Shown here piece by piece: positions 6,184 through 8,472 of a DNA stretch of 8,472 nt. The position numbers and the translations under genes are program-made. Under the pieces are notes generated by a model. It ran no database searches. It was not told where the DNA came from and saw only the letters and a list, made by a program, of their open reading frames with translations. The stretch is from Tannerella sp. (GTDB lineage Bacteria > Bacteroidota > Bacteroidia > Bacteroidales > Tannerellaceae), in contig JAIRLL010000157.1 of the NCBI GenBank assembly GCA_031259505.1, forward strand, positions 1-8,472, in the 5' to 3' direction. Position 1 is the first letter of the stretch, and every line of letters starts with the position of its first letter.

Positions 6184-8325
6184 ATGACTGTAAAAGAGAT
6201 AAATAACGCATATTGCCGCATCATGGACATGCTGGCTGGCGGCGTGCTGAAGACGGCTTTCGAGGAGATACAAACACTGATTTCGGATAAACAGCTGTTT
6301 TCGTTTCAGAGAAAGGCAGACGAGTTGCAGGAAACGTACCGCTACATGCTCTGCTATTATGCCGACGGCAGCGAAGACCCGATGCAGAAGCAGATATATA
6401 CCCGCATATGCATCGAAACGTACGAACTTGCCGACCGGCTCAGGTATCAGGCGCTGATCGGGGAGTCGCAGACATTATATTATACGTATGCGAGAGCGCA
6501 GTCCGATTCGCCTGTCGAAATCGGCGCCCTGCTGGACAGGCTGCAAGAGTACGACCTCGAAGCCCTGACGGGATACGAAGCGTCCAGCGACCGGCTGTTC
6601 ATGTGGCTGTGGACTGTGCCGTATCTGACCGACGACGATACGGCGACGCTCAGCCGTGCACTGAAAAGCGCGGCATTGCCTTTTGCCGTAAAATGTCTGA
6701 CCGTATCTGCACTTCTGCTGAGTTTACAGGCATGTTTCGACGTGAAGAAACTGTATCTCCTCTTCGACGCGGCAGAACTGGGCGACGAGGAAATCAGGAT
6801 ACGCGCCCTCATCGCAACATGTCTTGCGCTCAACACCTACAGCCGGCGCACTGCATACTACCCCGGAATCCGGCACCGGCTGGACATCCTCGCCGAAGCG
6901 CCGGATTTCAAACGCATCCTGCTGACCGTTACGCTCAGATTCATCCTGACGCGCGAGACGGAAAGAGTGTCGTTCATGATGTGCGACGAAATCATCCCCG
7001 AACTGATAGATTTCGTCATGAAGTCCCGCCCGAAATCCGATACGACGGACATGCTTCTAAATCCGGGAGACGACATGAATCCCGAATGGTTCGACGTGCT
7101 GGCAAACAGTCCGCTGGCAAAAAAAATCGAGGAATACAGCCATCTGCAGGAAGAAGGCGTCGACGTGATGCATTCCACCTTCGTCGACTTGAAGAATTTC
7201 CCGTTTTTCCGCACCGTCAGCAACTGGTTTCTGCCGTTCATGCCGACACATTCGCTGCTCGTTTCGCAGTCGGCCATCAGACCTGCCACTATCGAAATAC
7301 TGCAAAAGGCGCCGTTCATGTGCAACTCGGACAAGTATTCGATGTTTTTCAGTCTGTCGCAGATGCCCGAAAGGCAGCGGCGGCTGATGACGATGCAGAT
7401 GGACAGCCAGTTCGACGCCATGAACCGGCAGTATGGCGAAGCGCTGAAAAGCAGGCAGAACAAAGTGGAACGCATCACGGGACAGTATGTTCAGGACCTG
7501 TTTCGCTTCTACAAGCTTTTCTCGAAACGCCGGGAATTTGACGACGTGTTCAAAAGCGCGCCGGAATTTCACAACCTGCCCATCCTGAAACAATATTTCT
7601 CCGATCCGGAAATCCTGCTGAGCATTGCGGAACTGTATCTTCGCAAAAACTATCTCGAAAACGCACAGGCCATATACGGGCTATTGCCTGCGCACTATCC
7701 CGATGATGAGACCATCTACCAGAAACTGGGCTACTGCAGGCAGATGCTGGGCGACACGGCGGGAGCGCTGGAAGACTATCTGCGCTCCGAAATAATGAAT
7801 CCCAACAGTAAATGGCTCATCCGCAGAATAGGAAGCTGCTACAAAGCGCTGAAACAGCCGGAAAAGGCGCTCGAATTTTTCCGACGCTACGAAAAAATGA
7901 CGCCCGACAGCACGCAGGCGCTGATTCTCATAGGGCATTGCTACATGGACATGCAGGACTATGACGAAGCGTTGAAATACTATTTCAAGGCCGACTACAT
8001 GGAACGCGATAACGTGAGGGCATGGCGCGCCATCGCATGGTGTTCGTTCCTGGGCAAAAAATATGAACAGGCGCGCAACTGCTACGGCAAGATACTGGAA
8101 CACAATCCGCAGACGCAGGACTATCTTAATGCCGGACATGCGGAATGGGCGCTGGGACAAACCAAAAATGCATTTGAATACTATCATGCGGCCATCAGTC
8201 ACGAAGACGGCGAATTTGAGAAATTCCTGAAACTGTTCGACCGCGATATCCCCGACCTGATTGAGGCCGGCGTCGACCCGTCCGAAATACCGCTGATGCT
8301 GGACTGGCTGCGATATACGACCTGA
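6184..8325 (+). CDS. Tetratricopeptide repeat protein, 713 residues, function unknown
   Basis: There is no signal peptide or membrane segment, so the protein is probably cytoplasmic. The C-terminal third holds six consecutive 34-residue TPR units in perfect phase: about 475-508, 509-542, 543-576, 577-610, 611-644 and 645-678. Each has the small/Tyr-Gly pattern of helix A and an A-L/A-x-x-Y/F helix B (for example DYDEALKYYFKADYM in unit four and KYEQARNCYGKILEHNP in unit five). Units usually end in an Asn/Asp/Pro turn (MNPNS, MTPDS). Residues 1-474 look helical but match no domain I recognise. A ~35-residue tail, rich in Asp and Leu, closes the protein. TPR arrays bind other proteins, so a scaffold or chaperone-like role is possible, but the partner is unknown. 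Base composition matches lepA. The gene is divergent from lepA and ends with TGA. The start at 6184 is the first ATG of the frame after the lepA promoter region. Confidence 0.9.
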   Translation: MTVKEINNAYCRIMDMLAGGVLKTAFEEIQTLISDKQLFSFQRKADELQETYRYMLCYYADGSEDPMQKQIYTRICIETYELADRLRYQALIGESQTLYYTYARAQSDSPVEIGALLDRLQEYDLEALTGYEASSDRLFMWLWTVPYLTDDDTATLSRALKSAALPFAVKCLTVSALLLSLQACFDVKKLYLLFDAAELGDEEIRIRALIATCLALNTYSRRTAYYPGIRHRLDILAEAPDFKRILLTVTLRFILTRETERVSFMMCDEIIPELIDFVMKSRPKSDTTDMLLNPGDDMNPEWFDVLANSPLAKKIEEYSHLQEEGVDVMHSTFVDLKNFPFFRTVSNWFLPFMPTHSLLVSQSAIRPATIEILQKAPFMCNSDKYSMFFSLSQMPERQRRLMTMQMDSQFDAMNRQYGEALKSRQNKVERITGQYVQDLFRFYKLFSKRREFDDVFKSAPEFHNLPILKQYFSDPEILLSIAELYLRKNYLENAQAIYGLLPAHYPDDETIYQKLGYCRQMLGDTAGALEDYLRSEIMNPNSKWLIRRIGSCYKALKQPEKALEFFRRYEKMTPDSTQALILIGHCYMDMQDYDEALKYYFKADYMERDNVRAWRAIAWCSFLGKKYEQARNCYGKILEHNPQTQDYLNAGHAEWALGQTKNAFEYYHAAISHEDGEFEKFLKLFDRDIPDLIEAGVDPSEIPLMLDWLRYTT

Positions 8326-8384
8326 TCGAAAAAAAAATCGAATATCTTTTCGCACATGCTTTTCAGAATTAACATATCTGTAAA

Positions 8385-8472
8385 TTATGGAATTATCCCA
8401 AAATGTCCATTAGCCCATCCCATATTTCTTATTGCGCGTATAATATTGTCATATTCTAATGGACACCAATAG
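8385..8472 (-). CDS. Possible 3' end of a convergent gene, unidentified
   Basis: On the minus strand a frame is open from the window edge to a TAA at 8387-8385. It encodes 29 residues that read like protein: YWCPLEYDNIIRAIRNMGW, then ANGHFGIIP. The segment has an amphipathic helix-like stretch, and the gene would be convergent with the TPR gene across a 59-bp gap. Support is limited because 88 open bases can occur by chance, the base composition is AT-rich, and I do not recognise the family. Confidence 0.35.
   Translation of the reverse strand, partial: YWCPLEYDNIIRAIRNMGWANGHFGIIP

Noticed and set aside
6408..7541. 377-codon open frame overlapping the TPR gene on the same strand
   Set aside because: It is an Arg-rich, low-complexity translation caused by the G+C-rich codons of the TPR gene. 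It has no motifs and no independent start signal.
7057..8355. Minus-strand open frames opposite the TPR gene
   Set aside because: They are shadows. The plus strand carries six in-phase TPR units over the same stretch.
8326..8355. A-run flanked by TCGA as a terminator after the TPR gene
   Set aside because: The possible CGAAAA/TTTTCG stem is short, almost all A-T, and has no following U-tract, so I do not call it.
8404..8465. Inverted repeat TGTCCATTAG / CTAATGGACA with a 42-bp gap
   Set aside because: Ten-base arms this far apart in AT-rich DNA are weak evidence for a terminator or element end, and the stretch may be coding on the minus strand.

Overview
The window looks like chromosomal DNA of a Bacteroidales bacterium (Bacteroidota). 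The evidence is a SusC/SusD outer-membrane uptake pair, a TAnnTTTG-type promoter box in front of lepA, AT-rich leaders in place of strong Shine-Dalgarno sites, and remnants of a Bacteroidales-type HU-like gene and an IS1-family transposase. I cannot name the genus from the sequence alone.

Positions 1-3517 are the end of a polysaccharide-utilization-type operon on the + strand: the last 106 codons of a SusC-like TonB-dependent transporter, a SusD-like surface glycan-binding lipoprotein gene, and a secreted CE15-type (glucuronoyl esterase-like) hydrolase. Together these would bind a glycan at the cell surface, import it and cut an ester on it in the periplasm. The susD-like gene is interrupted: its signal peptide carries an in-frame TAG (395-397) between the start ATG (347) and the lipobox, while the following ~600 codons are intact.

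Positions 3518-4295 hold no intact gene and read as a gene graveyard. In order they contain an HU-like DNA-binding gene remnant with in-frame TGA stops (3589-3738), a three-unit ~22-bp repeat built on a CTGCGCAG palindrome (3754-3817), and a minus-strand IS1-family transposase remnant broken by a one-base frameshift and lacking its N-terminal part (3810-4269). The remnant stops about 25 bp from the lepA stop codon.

Positions 4296-8325 are visibly richer in G+C and look like core genome: lepA (elongation factor 4) on the minus strand and, divergent from it across a 100-bp promoter region, a 713-residue protein with six consecutive 34-residue TPR units at its C-terminus. At the right edge a minus-strand reading frame (8385-8472) may be the 3' end of a convergent gene; support for it is modest.

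I found no wholly new system. The items most worth a second look are the TAG in the susD signal peptide, the non-canonical catalytic acid of the CE15 enzyme, and the remnant- and repeat-filled junction between the uptake operon and the lepA block.
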